From assembly GCA_964504155.1 (NCBI GenBank), contig CAZDCZ010000034.1, forward strand, positions 1 through 31,813: DNA of 31,813 nt, written 5' to 3'. The notes beneath the pieces were generated by a model that searched no databases, was not told where the DNA came from, and saw nothing but the letters and a program-made list of their open reading frames with translations. Position numbers and translations under genes: made by a program. Position 1 is the stretch's first letter. Every line of letters starts with the position of its first letter. The DNA comes from CAZDCZ01 sp964504155 (GTDB lineage Bacteria > Bacteroidota > Bacteroidia > Bacteroidales > UBA12077). Positions 6,112-14,645 of the stretch are shown here, in pieces.

Positions 6112-8124
6112 ATGGATTTTAAAATTTCTTCGGAATTCGAACCTTCAGGCGATCAACCACAGGCCATAGAACAATTATCGAAGAATTTACTTAATGGAGA
6201 AAAGTTTCAAACTCTTTTAGGAGTAACAGGAAGTGGCAAAACATTTACTGTTGCAAATGCTATTGAAAAAATTCAAAAACCTACATTAATACTAAGTCAT
6301 AATAAAACTCTTGCAGCACAATTATACAACGAATTCAAACAGTTCTTCCCAGATAATGCTGTAGAATATTTTGTTTCGTATTACGATTACTATCAACCGG
6401 AAGCTTACTTACCTATTACCAATACCTATATTGAGAAAGATTTATCGATAAATGAAGAGATAGAAAAGCTACGATTAAGCACTACTTCTGCTTTATTATC
6501 GGGACGCAAAGATGTAATTGTTGTATCGTCTGTTTCGTGTATTTATGGGATAGGCAATCCGGAAGATTTTCATAGCAATACTATAAATATTAAAAAAGGA
6601 GAAATAATATCGAGGAATGTTTTTCTACGAAAATTAGTTGATAGTTTATACTCTCGAAGCGAATATGATTTTAAGCCCGGTTGCTTTCGAGTAAAAGGCG
6701 ATACTATTGATATTTATTTAGCTTATAGAGACATTGCAATTAGAATAATATTTTGGGATGATGAAATTGAAGAGATAAAATCATTCGATCCACTTAACAA
6801 CAGTCCTATTGAAGATTTAGAACAAGCAGTAATTTATCCGGCAAATATTTTTGTAACGACTAAAGACAGGATGAATAGTGCTATTCGTGAAATACAAGAT
6901 GACTTATATAAACAAGTAGAATATTTTAAATCGATAGAGAAACATTACGAGGCAAAAAGAATTAAAGAAAGAGTAGAATACGATTTAGAAATGATTAAAG
7001 AATTAGGATATTGCTCCGGGATAGAAAATTACTCAAGGTATTTCGATGGACGCAATCCAGGTTCTCGTCCCTTTTGCTTACTCGACTATTTTCCCAATGA
7101 CTTTCTTACTGTTATCGACGAAAGTCATGTTACTTTACCTCAGGTACGAGCTATGTACGGTGGCGACAATGCACGAAAAAAGAATCTTGTAGAATTTGGT
7201 TTTCGCTTGCCTGCCGCACTTGATAATAGACCTCTTAAATTCGAAGAGTTTGAGAATATTACCAATCAAATACTATTTGTTAGTGCAACACCGGCCGATT
7301 ATGAATTAGAAAAATGCGAAGGAATAATTATTGAACAAGTAGTACGTCCAACAGGTTTACTTGACCCTCAGATTGATGTTCGTCCAAGTCTTAATCAGAT
7401 AGACGATTTAATGGACGAGATAAATAAAAGAACCGTAATAAACGAAAAAATTCTTGTTACTACACTTACAAAACGCATGGCTGAAGAACTTACTAAGTAT
7501 CTTACGCGACATAGTGTAAAATGCAGGTATATACACTCCGATATAGTTACTCTTGAAAGAGTTGAAATACTAGAAGACTTACGTGCCGGAGCTTTTGACG
7601 TGCTAATTGGAGTAAATCTTTTACGAGAGGGATTAGATCTTCCCGAAGTATCGTTAGTTGCAATTCTAGATGCCGACAAGGAAGGATTTTTACGTTCGGC
7701 ACGTTCATTAACACAAACAGCAGGTCGTGCAGCACGAAATATTAATGGCACAGTTATTATGTATGCCGATAAAATAACTCGTTCGATGCAACAAACTATT
7801 GATGAAACATCGCGAAGACGAGAAAAGCAATTATTATATAATGAGAAGAACAATATTACTCCACAACAAATTATTAAATCGATAGGAAAATCGGCACTAA
7901 ACACAGTACCTAAAACATATACCGGAAATCAAAAAATAAGCATTGCAGCCGATCCTATAATTAAATATATGGATAAAAAAGCTATGAAAAAAGCTATTGA
8001 GAAAAACAAAATAGCCATGGAAAAAGCAGCAAAAGAATTAAATTTCACTGAGGCAGCAAGACTTCGCGACGAACTTTTTGAACTTCAGGATTTATTAAAA
8101 AATAAAAGCTTGCCAAACAAATAA
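6112..8124 (+). CDS. uvrB: UvrABC nucleotide excision repair subunit UvrB
   Basis: 670 aa, full length for the family. UvrB receives damaged DNA from UvrA, checks the lesion by inserting a beta-hairpin between the strands, and recruits UvrC for the cuts. Visible motifs: Walker A GVTGSGKT (37-44), the tyrosine-rich hairpin SYYDYYQPEAYLP (about 89-101), Walker B DESH (336-339), the helicase motifs LFVSATP, TLTKRMAEELTKYL and TQTAGRAARN, and a C-terminal UVR domain (about 624-663, FTEAARLRDELFELQ) that binds UvrC. Monocistronic, with its own promoter and a hairpin terminator overlapping its 3' end. Nothing odd. Confidence 0.98.
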   Translation: MDFKISSEFEPSGDQPQAIEQLSKNLLNGEKFQTLLGVTGSGKTFTVANAIEKIQKPTLILSHNKTLAAQLYNEFKQFFPDNAVEYFVSYYDYYQPEAYLPITNTYIEKDLSINEEIEKLRLSTTSALLSGRKDVIVVSSVSCIYGIGNPEDFHSNTINIKKGEIISRNVFLRKLVDSLYSRSEYDFKPGCFRVKGDTIDIYLAYRDIAIRIIFWDDEIEEIKSFDPLNNSPIEDLEQAVIYPANIFVTTKDRMNSAIREIQDDLYKQVEYFKSIEKHYEAKRIKERVEYDLEMIKELGYCSGIENYSRYFDGRNPGSRPFCLLDYFPNDFLTVIDESHVTLPQVRAMYGGDNARKKNLVEFGFRLPAALDNRPLKFEEFENITNQILFVSATPADYELEKCEGIIIEQVVRPTGLLDPQIDVRPSLNQIDDLMDEINKRTVINEKILVTTLTKRMAEELTKYLTRHSVKCRYIHSDIVTLERVEILEDLRAGAFDVLIGVNLLREGLDLPEVSLVAILDADKEGFLRSARSLTQTAGRAARNINGTVIMYADKITRSMQQTIDETSRRREKQLLYNEKNNITPQQIIKSIGKSALNTVPKTYTGNQKISIAADPIIKYMDKKAMKKAIEKNKIAMEKAAKELNFTEAARLRDELFELQDLLKNKSLPNK

Positions 8125-8138
8125 ATAGCAAGCTTTTA
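8103..8138. terminator. Terminator hairpin overlapping the uvrB stop codon
   Basis: TAAAAGCTTGC (8103-8113) pairs with GCAAGCTTTTA (8128-8138), an 11-bp perfect stem; the uvrB TAA (8122-8124) lies in the loop. It lies between the converging uvrB and rpoD genes and can serve both. Confidence 0.7.
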
Positions 8139-8157
8139 AAAATCATCTAAATTCTAA

Positions 8158-9018
8158 TTATCCTAAATACGATTTTAACAATTTACTTCGAGAAGTATGT
8201 CTTAATCTTCTAATAGCTTTTTCTTTTATCTGACGAACTCGCTCACGAGTAAGGTCAAATCTATCTCCAATTTCTTCCAAAGTCATGTCTGGAACTCCAA
8301 CGCCAAAAAACAATTTTAATATGTCGCGTTCTCTATCGGTTAAAGTTGCTAAAGCTCTATCTACTTCTCTAGCTAAAGATTCATTAATTAACGAATCGTC
8401 GGCTTCCGGCGAGTCGGAATTATGAAGCACGTCCAACAAATTATTATCTTCGCCTTCTTGAAAAGGAGCATCAACAGAAACATGACGACCAGAAATACGC
8501 ATTGTATCTTTTACCTTATCTTCGGACAACTCTAATTTATCGGCAATTTCATCGGCTGAAGGTTTACGTTCATTCTCTTGCTCAAATCGCGAAAAAGCCT
8601 TATTAATTTTATTCAAAGACCCAACCTGATTTAATGGCAAACGAACGATTCTTGATTGCTCGGCTAATGCTTGCAAAATTGATTGTCGAATCCACCATAC
8701 AGCATAAGAAATAAATTTAAACCCACGAGTTTCGTCAAATTTTTCAGCTGCTTTTATCAATCCTAAATTTCCTTCGTTAATAAGATCGGGCAATGTTAAA
8801 CCTTGATTTTGATATTGTTTAGCAACAGAAACAACAAAACGCAAATTTGCTTTTGTAAGCTTTTCGAGAGCGATTCTATCTCCTTTTTTAATTCTTTGGG
8901 CTAATTCAACTTCTTCTTCAACGGTAATAAGACTTTCTCGACCTATTTCTTGTAAGTATTTATCTAAGGAGGCACTTTCCCTATTAGTAATTGATTTTGT
9001 AATTTTTAGTTGTCTCAT
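8158..9018 (-). CDS. rpoD: Primary sigma factor RpoD (Bacteroidota short type)
   Basis: 286 aa, the usual length of the Bacteroidota housekeeping sigma factor, which lacks region 1.1. Region 1.2 starts at SLDKYLQEIG; region 2 has LPDLINEGNLGLIKAAEKFD and WWIRQSILQ (-7 recognition and melting); region 3 has RIVRLPLN; region 4.2 is TLEEIGDRFDLTRERVRQIK (-33 recognition); it ends LLKSYLG as in other Bacteroidota. It recognises the TAnnTTTG promoters seen in this window. The ATG at 9018 is chosen because MRQLKITKSI is the standard start. It lies 89 bases downstream of the degP stop on the same strand, so it may be partly co-transcribed with degP; no clear promoter was found in the gap. Confidence 0.97.
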   Translation of the reverse strand: MRQLKITKSITNRESASLDKYLQEIGRESLITVEEEVELAQRIKKGDRIALEKLTKANLRFVVSVAKQYQNQGLTLPDLINEGNLGLIKAAEKFDETRGFKFISYAVWWIRQSILQALAEQSRIVRLPLNQVGSLNKINKAFSRFEQENERKPSADEIADKLELSEDKVKDTMRISGRHVSVDAPFQEGEDNNLLDVLHNSDSPEADDSLINESLAREVDRALATLTDRERDILKLFFGVGVPDMTLEEIGDRFDLTRERVRQIKEKAIRRLRHTSRSKLLKSYLG

Positions 9019-9107
9019 CTAATATTGTAAATTTCTGCGAATTTATGTCATTTTATATTTCTTTCAAATCAAATAAGTTATTTTATGAAAATATTTTATA
9101 AAAATAA

Positions 9108-10577
9108 TTATCGAACTTTTAAATTATAAACATAAACATATCTATTATTGGGATAAACTCCATCAATTTTTATACTTACTTCTTGTTTTAAATCTCGTAT
9201 AATATTTTTAATATCGTTTATATTAAATATTTTCTGCCCTTGAATATGAGTAATTATAAATCCTTTTTTTATTCCAACTCTACTAATAGCTCCATTCCAT
9301 CTCACATCATCAACAACTACACCATTTTCTAAACCTAATCTTTTTGCATAAGTATTATCAAGTTGTTTAAAGGATGCTCCAAGAGCAGAAAATATTTCAT
9401 TAGACCTTAGAATATCAGTACTTCCTTGCATGTTACGTAAAACAACATCAAATTGTTTCCTTTTATTGTTTCTATTTATTTCAATTTTTATTGTTTGTCC
9501 GGGACGATACTTTCCGACCTGTTCTTGTAATTCGGCAATGCTATTAAGCTTTCTTCCATTTACTTTCAGAATAATATCTCCTTGTTTAATTCCCGCCTTA
9601 TATGCAGCCCCATTATTTTCGACTGAGCGGACATATACCCCTTCTATTTTATTTAATTTTAAGCCTTTTGCAATTTTAGAGTCAATATTTTCAATTGAAA
9701 TACCTAAAATAGCTCTTTGTACTTCGCCATATTTTAATATATCTGTTACGATTTTATTAACAATACTAACAGGAATGGCAAATGAATATCCGGAATACGA
9801 ACCTGTTTTAGATGCTATTGCAGAATTAATTCCAACTAATTCTCCTTTTAAATTAACAAGCGCACCTCCACTATTCCCGGGATTAACAGCAGCATCGGTT
9901 TGTATAAACGATTCAATAGGAAATTTTTCATCTCTTAAAATATTTATATTACGTGCCTTTGCACTAACAATACCCGCAGTTACTGTAGATGTTAAATTAA
10001 ACGGATTTCCAACAGCGAGTACCCACTCCCCTATTTTTAAATTATCGGAATTCCCTAAAGCAATATATGGTAGGTTTTTATCATCTATTTTTAATACAGC
10101 TAAATCGGTACTAGGATCGACACCAACAATTTTGGCTATATAACTTCTTTTATCGTTTAAAACAACTTCTATCTCGCTAGAATTCTTAACTACATGATTA
10201 TTTGTAACAATATATCCATCTTTAGAAATAATTACCCCGGAGCCGGAAGATAAATATACAGAAGATTCTTGTGCCTGTTGACCATAGAAAAAATCGTAAA
10301 TTGGGTTATTCTCTCTAATATATTTTGTTTTAACATGAACAACAGCATGTATTGACTTTTCGGCAGCTACCGTAAAGTCAATAGTTTTTACATCAATATT
10401 ATTTGTTCTATTTATAAAAGGGATATTATTTGTATCATTTTTATTTTCAATAACTTGATTTACCTTATCGGTAGTTACAAAAATATTTTTCTCTATTATT
10501 GATGAATAAATTATTATTGTAAGTAAGGTACTAAACACTGCTATTAAAGCGTTTAAAAAATATTTATTCTTGCTCAT
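9108..10577 (-). CDS. degP: DegP/HtrA-family periplasmic serine protease with two PDZ domains
   Basis: 489 aa. An uncleaved anchor or signal (residues 8-28, hydrophobic) sends the protein to the periplasm. The trypsin-like domain has the full triad: His128 (VTNNHVV), Asp158 (DPSTDLAVLKI) and Ser236 (AVNPGNSGGAL). PDZ1 (about 290-380, with GIKQGDIILKVNG) and a shorter PDZ2 (about 395-489, GIKKGFIITHIQGQ) follow. The family degrades or refolds misfolded envelope proteins. It lies just upstream of rpoD on the same strand. A -7 box is seen 35 bases upstream. Whether the N-terminal segment is cleaved cannot be told from sequence. Confidence 0.93.
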   Translation of the reverse strand: MSKNKYFLNALIAVFSTLLTIIIYSSIIEKNIFVTTDKVNQVIENKNDTNNIPFINRTNNIDVKTIDFTVAAEKSIHAVVHVKTKYIRENNPIYDFFYGQQAQESSVYLSSGSGVIISKDGYIVTNNHVVKNSSEIEVVLNDKRSYIAKIVGVDPSTDLAVLKIDDKNLPYIALGNSDNLKIGEWVLAVGNPFNLTSTVTAGIVSAKARNINILRDEKFPIESFIQTDAAVNPGNSGGALVNLKGELVGINSAIASKTGSYSGYSFAIPVSIVNKIVTDILKYGEVQRAILGISIENIDSKIAKGLKLNKIEGVYVRSVENNGAAYKAGIKQGDIILKVNGRKLNSIAELQEQVGKYRPGQTIKIEINRNNKRKQFDVVLRNMQGSTDILRSNEIFSALGASFKQLDNTYAKRLGLENGVVVDDVRWNGAISRVGIKKGFIITHIQGQKIFNINDIKNIIRDLKQEVSIKIDGVYPNNRYVYVYNLKVR

Positions 10578-10775
10578 AACTATATTTTTTTTGTTACACA
10601 GATATTAAAACCAAAATTACTACCTTAATGTAAAATAACATAAGTAATTAACAATATTTAACACGATTTATATTCTTTTTAACCATATAAAACAACATTT
10701 ACATAGTTTAAATTACAACAAATCTAATCGCAAAAATATTAAAAATAAAACAAAAATATTATTTAATTTTACACA
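10578..10775. other. AT-rich intergenic stretch upstream of degP
   Basis: It holds the degP promoter and no gene. With the MITE that follows it forms the 386-base gap between the divergent degP and dapF genes. Confidence 0.5.
10612..10619 (-). promoter_or_regulatory. -7 box of degP (TAATTTTG on the minus strand)
   Basis: The plus-strand CAAAATTA reads TAATTTTG on the minus strand, an exact match to TAnnTTTG, 35 bases upstream of the degP start. Confidence 0.45.
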
Positions 10776-10937
10776 TTAATTCTACTTTGACAGATTAAAC
10801 AGAATTAAGATTTGTCAGTTTTTTTGCTCCTAACCCTAAAGGGAAAAAGCTAAAAAATCAATCTGTTCCCTTTAGGGGAGCAAGAGTAAAAACAGGTTGA
10901 TTTTGTGTTAAAACATAATCTGTCAAAGTAGAATTAA
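10776..10937. repeat. MITE-like element upstream of dapF, copy 1
   Basis: 162 bp with long terminal inverted repeats: TTAATTCTACTTTGACAGAT at the left and its exact reverse complement at the right end (22-23 bp). Inside are two further imperfect inverted repeats: TGCTCCTAACCCTAAAGGG with CCCTTTAGGGGAGCA, and AAAATCAATCTGTT with AACAGGTTGATTTT. No coding frame. The outermost TTAA on each side may be a target duplication or part of the repeat. It ends only 26 bases before the dapF ATG, so it must supply the dapF promoter or leader, or be transcribed through. Confidence 0.8.
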
Positions 10938-10963
10938 ATACAAACTATAAAATCGAAAATATT

Positions 10964-11740
10964 ATGAGATTTTACAAATATCACGGTACAGGAAATGATT
11001 TTATTCTAATCGACAACCGCGATAACCCAATAGCTATTTCGCAATCGGCTATAAAAAGTATATGTCACAGAAGATTTGGAATTGGAGCCGATGGTTTAAT
11101 GCTTTTAAACAGGCATACTTCTTTCGATTTTGAAATGCAATATTTTAATTCAGATGGTAACGAAGGCACTATGTGTGGAAATGGAGGAAGATGCATAGTT
11201 GCTTTTGCTAAAAAGCTTAATATAATTACTAATTCAAGCACTTTTTTAGCTAACGACGGAATACATAAAGCTAAAATATCTGATTCTAATATTGTTGAGT
11301 TAGAAATGCAAGATGTTAAAAATATTACAAAAATAAACAATGGTTGCTTTTTAAATACGGGATCTCCACATTTTGTTATTTTCTCGGAAAATATTAACGA
11401 AATAAATATTAAAATTGAAGGTACGAAAATTAGAAATACAGATTCTTTTAAACCTGATGGAACAAATGTAAATTTTGTTAAATTAAACAATAATAAAATA
11501 TTTGTAAGAACATATGAACGTGGTGTTGAAGATGAGACATTATCGTGCGGAACAGGTGTAACTGCAAGTGCTATTGCTACAAATTACAGCTTAAATTCTG
11601 ATATTACATTATACAAAATACAAACTCTTGGAGGAAATTTAGAAGTATCTTTCGATAAGATATCTAAGCATCATTATTCTAATATAAAATTAAAAGGACC
11701 GGCAAAATTTATTTTCGAAGGAGAAATTACAATTAACTAA
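10964..11740 (+). CDS. dapF: Diaminopimelate epimerase
   Basis: 258 aa. Converts LL- to meso-diaminopimelate, the last precursor before lysine and the peptidoglycan cross-linking residue. Two pseudo-symmetrical halves are visible; the two active-site cysteines are Cys71 (MCGNGGRC) and Cys195 (LSCGTGVTA), acting as base and acid. The N-terminus MRFYKYHGTGNDFILID is the family's standard start. It stands alone between two direct copies of a MITE-like element, both in the same orientation, which is unusual for an essential gene. Transcribed towards gyrB, which converges on it. Confidence 0.97.
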   Translation: MRFYKYHGTGNDFILIDNRDNPIAISQSAIKSICHRRFGIGADGLMLLNRHTSFDFEMQYFNSDGNEGTMCGNGGRCIVAFAKKLNIITNSSTFLANDGIHKAKISDSNIVELEMQDVKNITKINNGCFLNTGSPHFVIFSENINEINIKIEGTKIRNTDSFKPDGTNVNFVKLNNNKIFVRTYERGVEDETLSCGTGVTASAIATNYSLNSDITLYKIQTLGGNLEVSFDKISKHHYSNIKLKGPAKFIFEGEITIN

Positions 11741-11832
11741 ATTTGTTTACTCAATTATTTTATAAATATTAAACTATTTTTAAAATTAAACACAACAAGT
11801 ATATAATGCAAAAAAAAAGTTGAAATTAATAA

Positions 11833-11996
11833 TTAATTCTACTTTGACAGCTTAAACAGAATTAAGATTTTTTTAGTTTTTTTCGCCCCTAACCCTAAAG
11901 AGAGAAAGTTAAAAAATCAATCTGTTCCCTTTAGGGGAGCAAGGGTAAAAACAGGTTGATTTTGTGTTAAAACATAATATGTCAAAGTAAAATTAA
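11833..11996. repeat. MITE-like element downstream of dapF, copy 2
   Basis: 164 bp, same orientation as copy 1 at 10776-10937. Its terminal repeats are less perfect (TTAATTCTACTTTGACAG at the left, GTCAAAGTAAAATTAA at the right) and a few internal bases differ (AAAGAGAGAAAG for AAAGGGAAAAAG), so this copy looks older. The internal palindromes are retained. Confidence 0.78.
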
Positions 11997-12089
11997 CTAT
12001 ATAATAATATATTGTAATATAAACTATTTGCTAAATTAATTCCGATAATATTTAAAATAATATATATAGAATGCTAAAGAGTATATTAT

Positions 12090-12211
12090 TGTCATCCTGA
12101 GCAAAGTCGAATAATCTATTAACCTGAGTTCGATATAAGGATGTCATATATTCTTATATTTAACTCAGGTTATTAATTTGAAAGAGATATTTCGACAAGT
12201 TCAATATGACA
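12090..12211. repeat. Nested palindromic repeat element between dapF and gyrB
   Basis: Outer arms TGTCATCCTGAGCAAAGTCG (from 12090) and, as reverse complement, TGTCATATTGAACTTGTCG (ending 12211) form an imperfect terminal inverted repeat. Inside, AACCTGAGTT (12121-12130) pairs with AACTCAGGTT (12162-12171), with ATATAAG and CTTATAT nested within. The GTCATCCTGAGC...GTCGA sequence recalls dispersed intergenic repeats known in many Bacteroidota. No coding capacity. As a hairpin between converging genes it may act as a terminator. Confidence 0.7.
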
Positions 12212-12246
12212 TAAATAGGTTAAATTTTTATTTTTTATTAAATAAC

Positions 12247-14274
12247 TTATGCGTCAATATTAGCATATTTTGCATGTTTCTCTATAAATTCTCTACGAGG
12301 AGGCACTTCATCTCCCATAAGCATAGAAAATATTCTATCGGCTTCAACAGCACTATCAATAGAAACTTGTTTTAACATTCTATCTTCAGGATTCATAGTT
12401 GTTATCCATAATTGGTCTGCACTCATTTCTCCAAGACCTTTATATCTTTGGATATGTATATTGCTTTCTTTACCTTGACCTAGCTCTTCAACGATTCTTA
12501 CTCTTTGTTCTTCTGTCCAACAATACTGCTGAGTTTTCCCTTTTTTAATTAAATATAAAGGAGGAGATGCAAGATATAAACACCCTTCTTTAATTATTTC
12601 TGTCATATAACGGAAGAAAAATGTCATAATTAATGTTGCGATATGACTACCATCGACATCGGCATCACACATAATAATAATTTTATAATAACGCAATTTT
12701 TCGATATTAAGCTGTTTACTATCTTCTTCTGTTCCTATAGTAACACCAAGAGCAGTAAATATATTCTTTATTTCATCGTTTTCGAATACTTTATGCTGCA
12801 TTGCTTTTTCTACATTCAATATTTTACCTTTTAAAGGTAAAATTGCCTGAAATTTTCTATCTCGCCCTTGTTTTGCAGTACCACCCGCCGAATCACCCTC
12901 GACAAGGAATAATTCGCACAAGGCTGGGTCTTTTTCACTACAATCGGACAATTTTCCGGGCAATCCGGATCCTGTAAGAACATTTTTTCTTTGAACAAGC
13001 TCTCGAGCTTTTTTTGCTGCATGCCGAGCTGTTGCTGCAAGTATTACTTTCTGAACAATTATTCTTGCATCTTTTGGATTTTCTTCAAGATAATTATTTA
13101 ATTGCTGACTAACAGCCTGATCAACTGAGGCTCTAACTTCAGAATTACCTAATTTTGTTTTTGTCTGTCCCTCGAACTGAGGTTCCTGAACTTTAACCGA
13201 TATAATAGCTGTTAATCCTTCACGAAAATCGTCTCCACTAATATCGAATTTTAATTTTTCTAATAACCCTGCCTTCTCTGCGTATGATTTTAAGGTTCTG
13301 GTTAAACCACTTCTAAATCCGGCAAGATGAGTACCACCTTCTATAGTGTTAATGTTATTAACATACGAATGTAAATTCTCTGAATACGAAGTATTATACT
13401 GCAAAGCAATCTCTACAGGAACACCATTTTTTTCGGTATCGATATATACAACATTCTCGAGTAATTTTTCGCGAGTAGCATCTAAAAATGAAACAAATTC
13501 TTTTAATCCTTCTTCAGAATAAAAATTATCATGACGATATTCCTTACTATCGCCGTTTCCATTTCCGTTACCATTATCTTCAAATTCTCTTTTATCTAAT
13601 AAAGATAATTTTATTCCTTTATTCAGATATGATAACTCGCGTAATCGTGCTGCTAGAATTTCATACTTGAATTCGCTAACAATAAATATACTATCATCGG
13701 GAGTAAAGTTAATAATTGTACCTGTCTTATCACTTATACCTTCTTCTTTTATATCTCCTAATGGTTTTCCTTTAGAATATTCTTGAGTATAAATTTTTCC
13801 ATTACGATGTATTTCTGCCTTTAAGTACTTCGATAAGGCATTTACACAAGATACACCAACTCCATGCAAACCACCGGAAACTTTATACGATTCTTTATTA
13901 AACTTACCTCCGGCATGCAATACCGTCATAACAACTTCAAGAGCCGATTTCCCTTCTTTCTCGTGTAAATCTACAGGAATACCTCTACCATCGTCGATAA
14001 CAGTAATAGAATTATCCTCGTTTATTATTACTTCTATATTACTACAATATCCGGCTAAAGCCTCATCAATAGAATTATCAACAACTTCATAAACTAAATG
14101 ATGTAATCCTTTTTCGCTAATATCACCAATATACATAGCCGGACGCTTTCTAACAGCTTCCAAGCCTTCGAGTACCTGAATATTATTGGCAGAATATTCA
14201 TTATTACTATTATCGTTTATTTTACTATTGTTACCAATTATTTCTTTGTTTTCTTCGTTTTCGGAATTATTCAT
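12247..14274 (-). CDS. gyrB: DNA gyrase subunit B
   Basis: 675 aa, ATPase subunit of gyrase (negative supercoiling). GHKL ATPase motifs: EVVDNSIDEA (63-72), DDGRGIP (94-100), GGLHGVGVSCVNAL (134-147) and QTKTKLGN (370-377). The TOPRIM metal site is formed by LVEGDSAGG (457-465) and DADVDGSH (537-544); QRYKGLGEM (609-617) and the Bacteroidota-type C-terminus ANIDA complete it. Odd points: an Asn/Glu-rich N-terminal extension of about 30 residues before the conserved NIQVLEGLEAVRKRP, and a low-complexity loop NGNGNGNGD (234-242) in the transducer region. The ATG at 14274 is the only start upstream of the conserved part. Confidence 0.97.
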   Translation of the reverse strand: MNNSENEENKEIIGNNSKINDNSNNEYSANNIQVLEGLEAVRKRPAMYIGDISEKGLHHLVYEVVDNSIDEALAGYCSNIEVIINEDNSITVIDDGRGIPVDLHEKEGKSALEVVMTVLHAGGKFNKESYKVSGGLHGVGVSCVNALSKYLKAEIHRNGKIYTQEYSKGKPLGDIKEEGISDKTGTIINFTPDDSIFIVSEFKYEILAARLRELSYLNKGIKLSLLDKREFEDNGNGNGNGDSKEYRHDNFYSEEGLKEFVSFLDATREKLLENVVYIDTEKNGVPVEIALQYNTSYSENLHSYVNNINTIEGGTHLAGFRSGLTRTLKSYAEKAGLLEKLKFDISGDDFREGLTAIISVKVQEPQFEGQTKTKLGNSEVRASVDQAVSQQLNNYLEENPKDARIIVQKVILAATARHAAKKARELVQRKNVLTGSGLPGKLSDCSEKDPALCELFLVEGDSAGGTAKQGRDRKFQAILPLKGKILNVEKAMQHKVFENDEIKNIFTALGVTIGTEEDSKQLNIEKLRYYKIIIMCDADVDGSHIATLIMTFFFRYMTEIIKEGCLYLASPPLYLIKKGKTQQYCWTEEQRVRIVEELGQGKESNIHIQRYKGLGEMSADQLWITTMNPEDRMLKQVSIDSAVEADRIFSMLMGDEVPPRREFIEKHAKYANIDA

Positions 14275-14645
14275 TGGTATTAAATTAAATTATTACTTTA
14301 TTTTTTTCAAACAAAAACATATCTTAAAGATTGATTTTTCAATTTCAATCTAATTTCATTTCCTTTTACTTTTAAAATAATATTTTTTATTCTTTCAAGG
14401 AAAGTAAATGATTTTGCATATTGCTATATGTCAAACAGTTACACTTAACCATTAAGATAAAATTTAAAGTAGTAAATATAGTAAAAATAAGGCACTTAAC
14501 TCTAGTTTTTAATCTAGAATTTTTAGTTATTTTATTAACAATTTGCAAACTTAAATTAGGTAGTTTTTTTGATGTATTTTAATAATTTCAAAAACAAAAA
14601 TTATACTCCCCAATAAGGGGTATTTTAACTCAAAAATATTCCCTT
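14275..14645. other. Gene-free gap upstream of gyrB
   Basis: 371 bases, strongly AT-rich. Apart from a terminator at its right edge I see no gene, repeat or clear promoter. Confidence 0.5.
14603..14623 (-). terminator. Terminator hairpin after the barrel-protein gene
   Basis: ATACTCCCC and GGGGTAT form a short stem (one unpaired T) with a small loop, 23 bases after the stop codon at 14646. In the minus direction it is followed by AATTTTTGTTTTTG, a T-rich tail. Confidence 0.6.

Larger units (their letters stand above)
11741..12246. other. Repeat-filled gap between dapF and gyrB
   Basis: Apart from the MITE copy (11833-11996) and the nested palindrome (12090-12211) this 506-base gap is plain AT-rich DNA with no gene. 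Confidence 0.6.

Noticed and set aside
7395..7904. 169-aa minus-strand open frame within uvrB
   Set aside because: Shadow of the well-conserved uvrB coding strand; no independent motif.
9430..10143. 237-aa plus-strand open frame within degP
   Set aside because: Antisense shadow of degP; motifs of the HtrA protease are all on the minus strand.
11065..11490. 141-aa minus-strand open frame within dapF
   Set aside because: Shadow of dapF, whose catalytic cysteines are on the plus strand.
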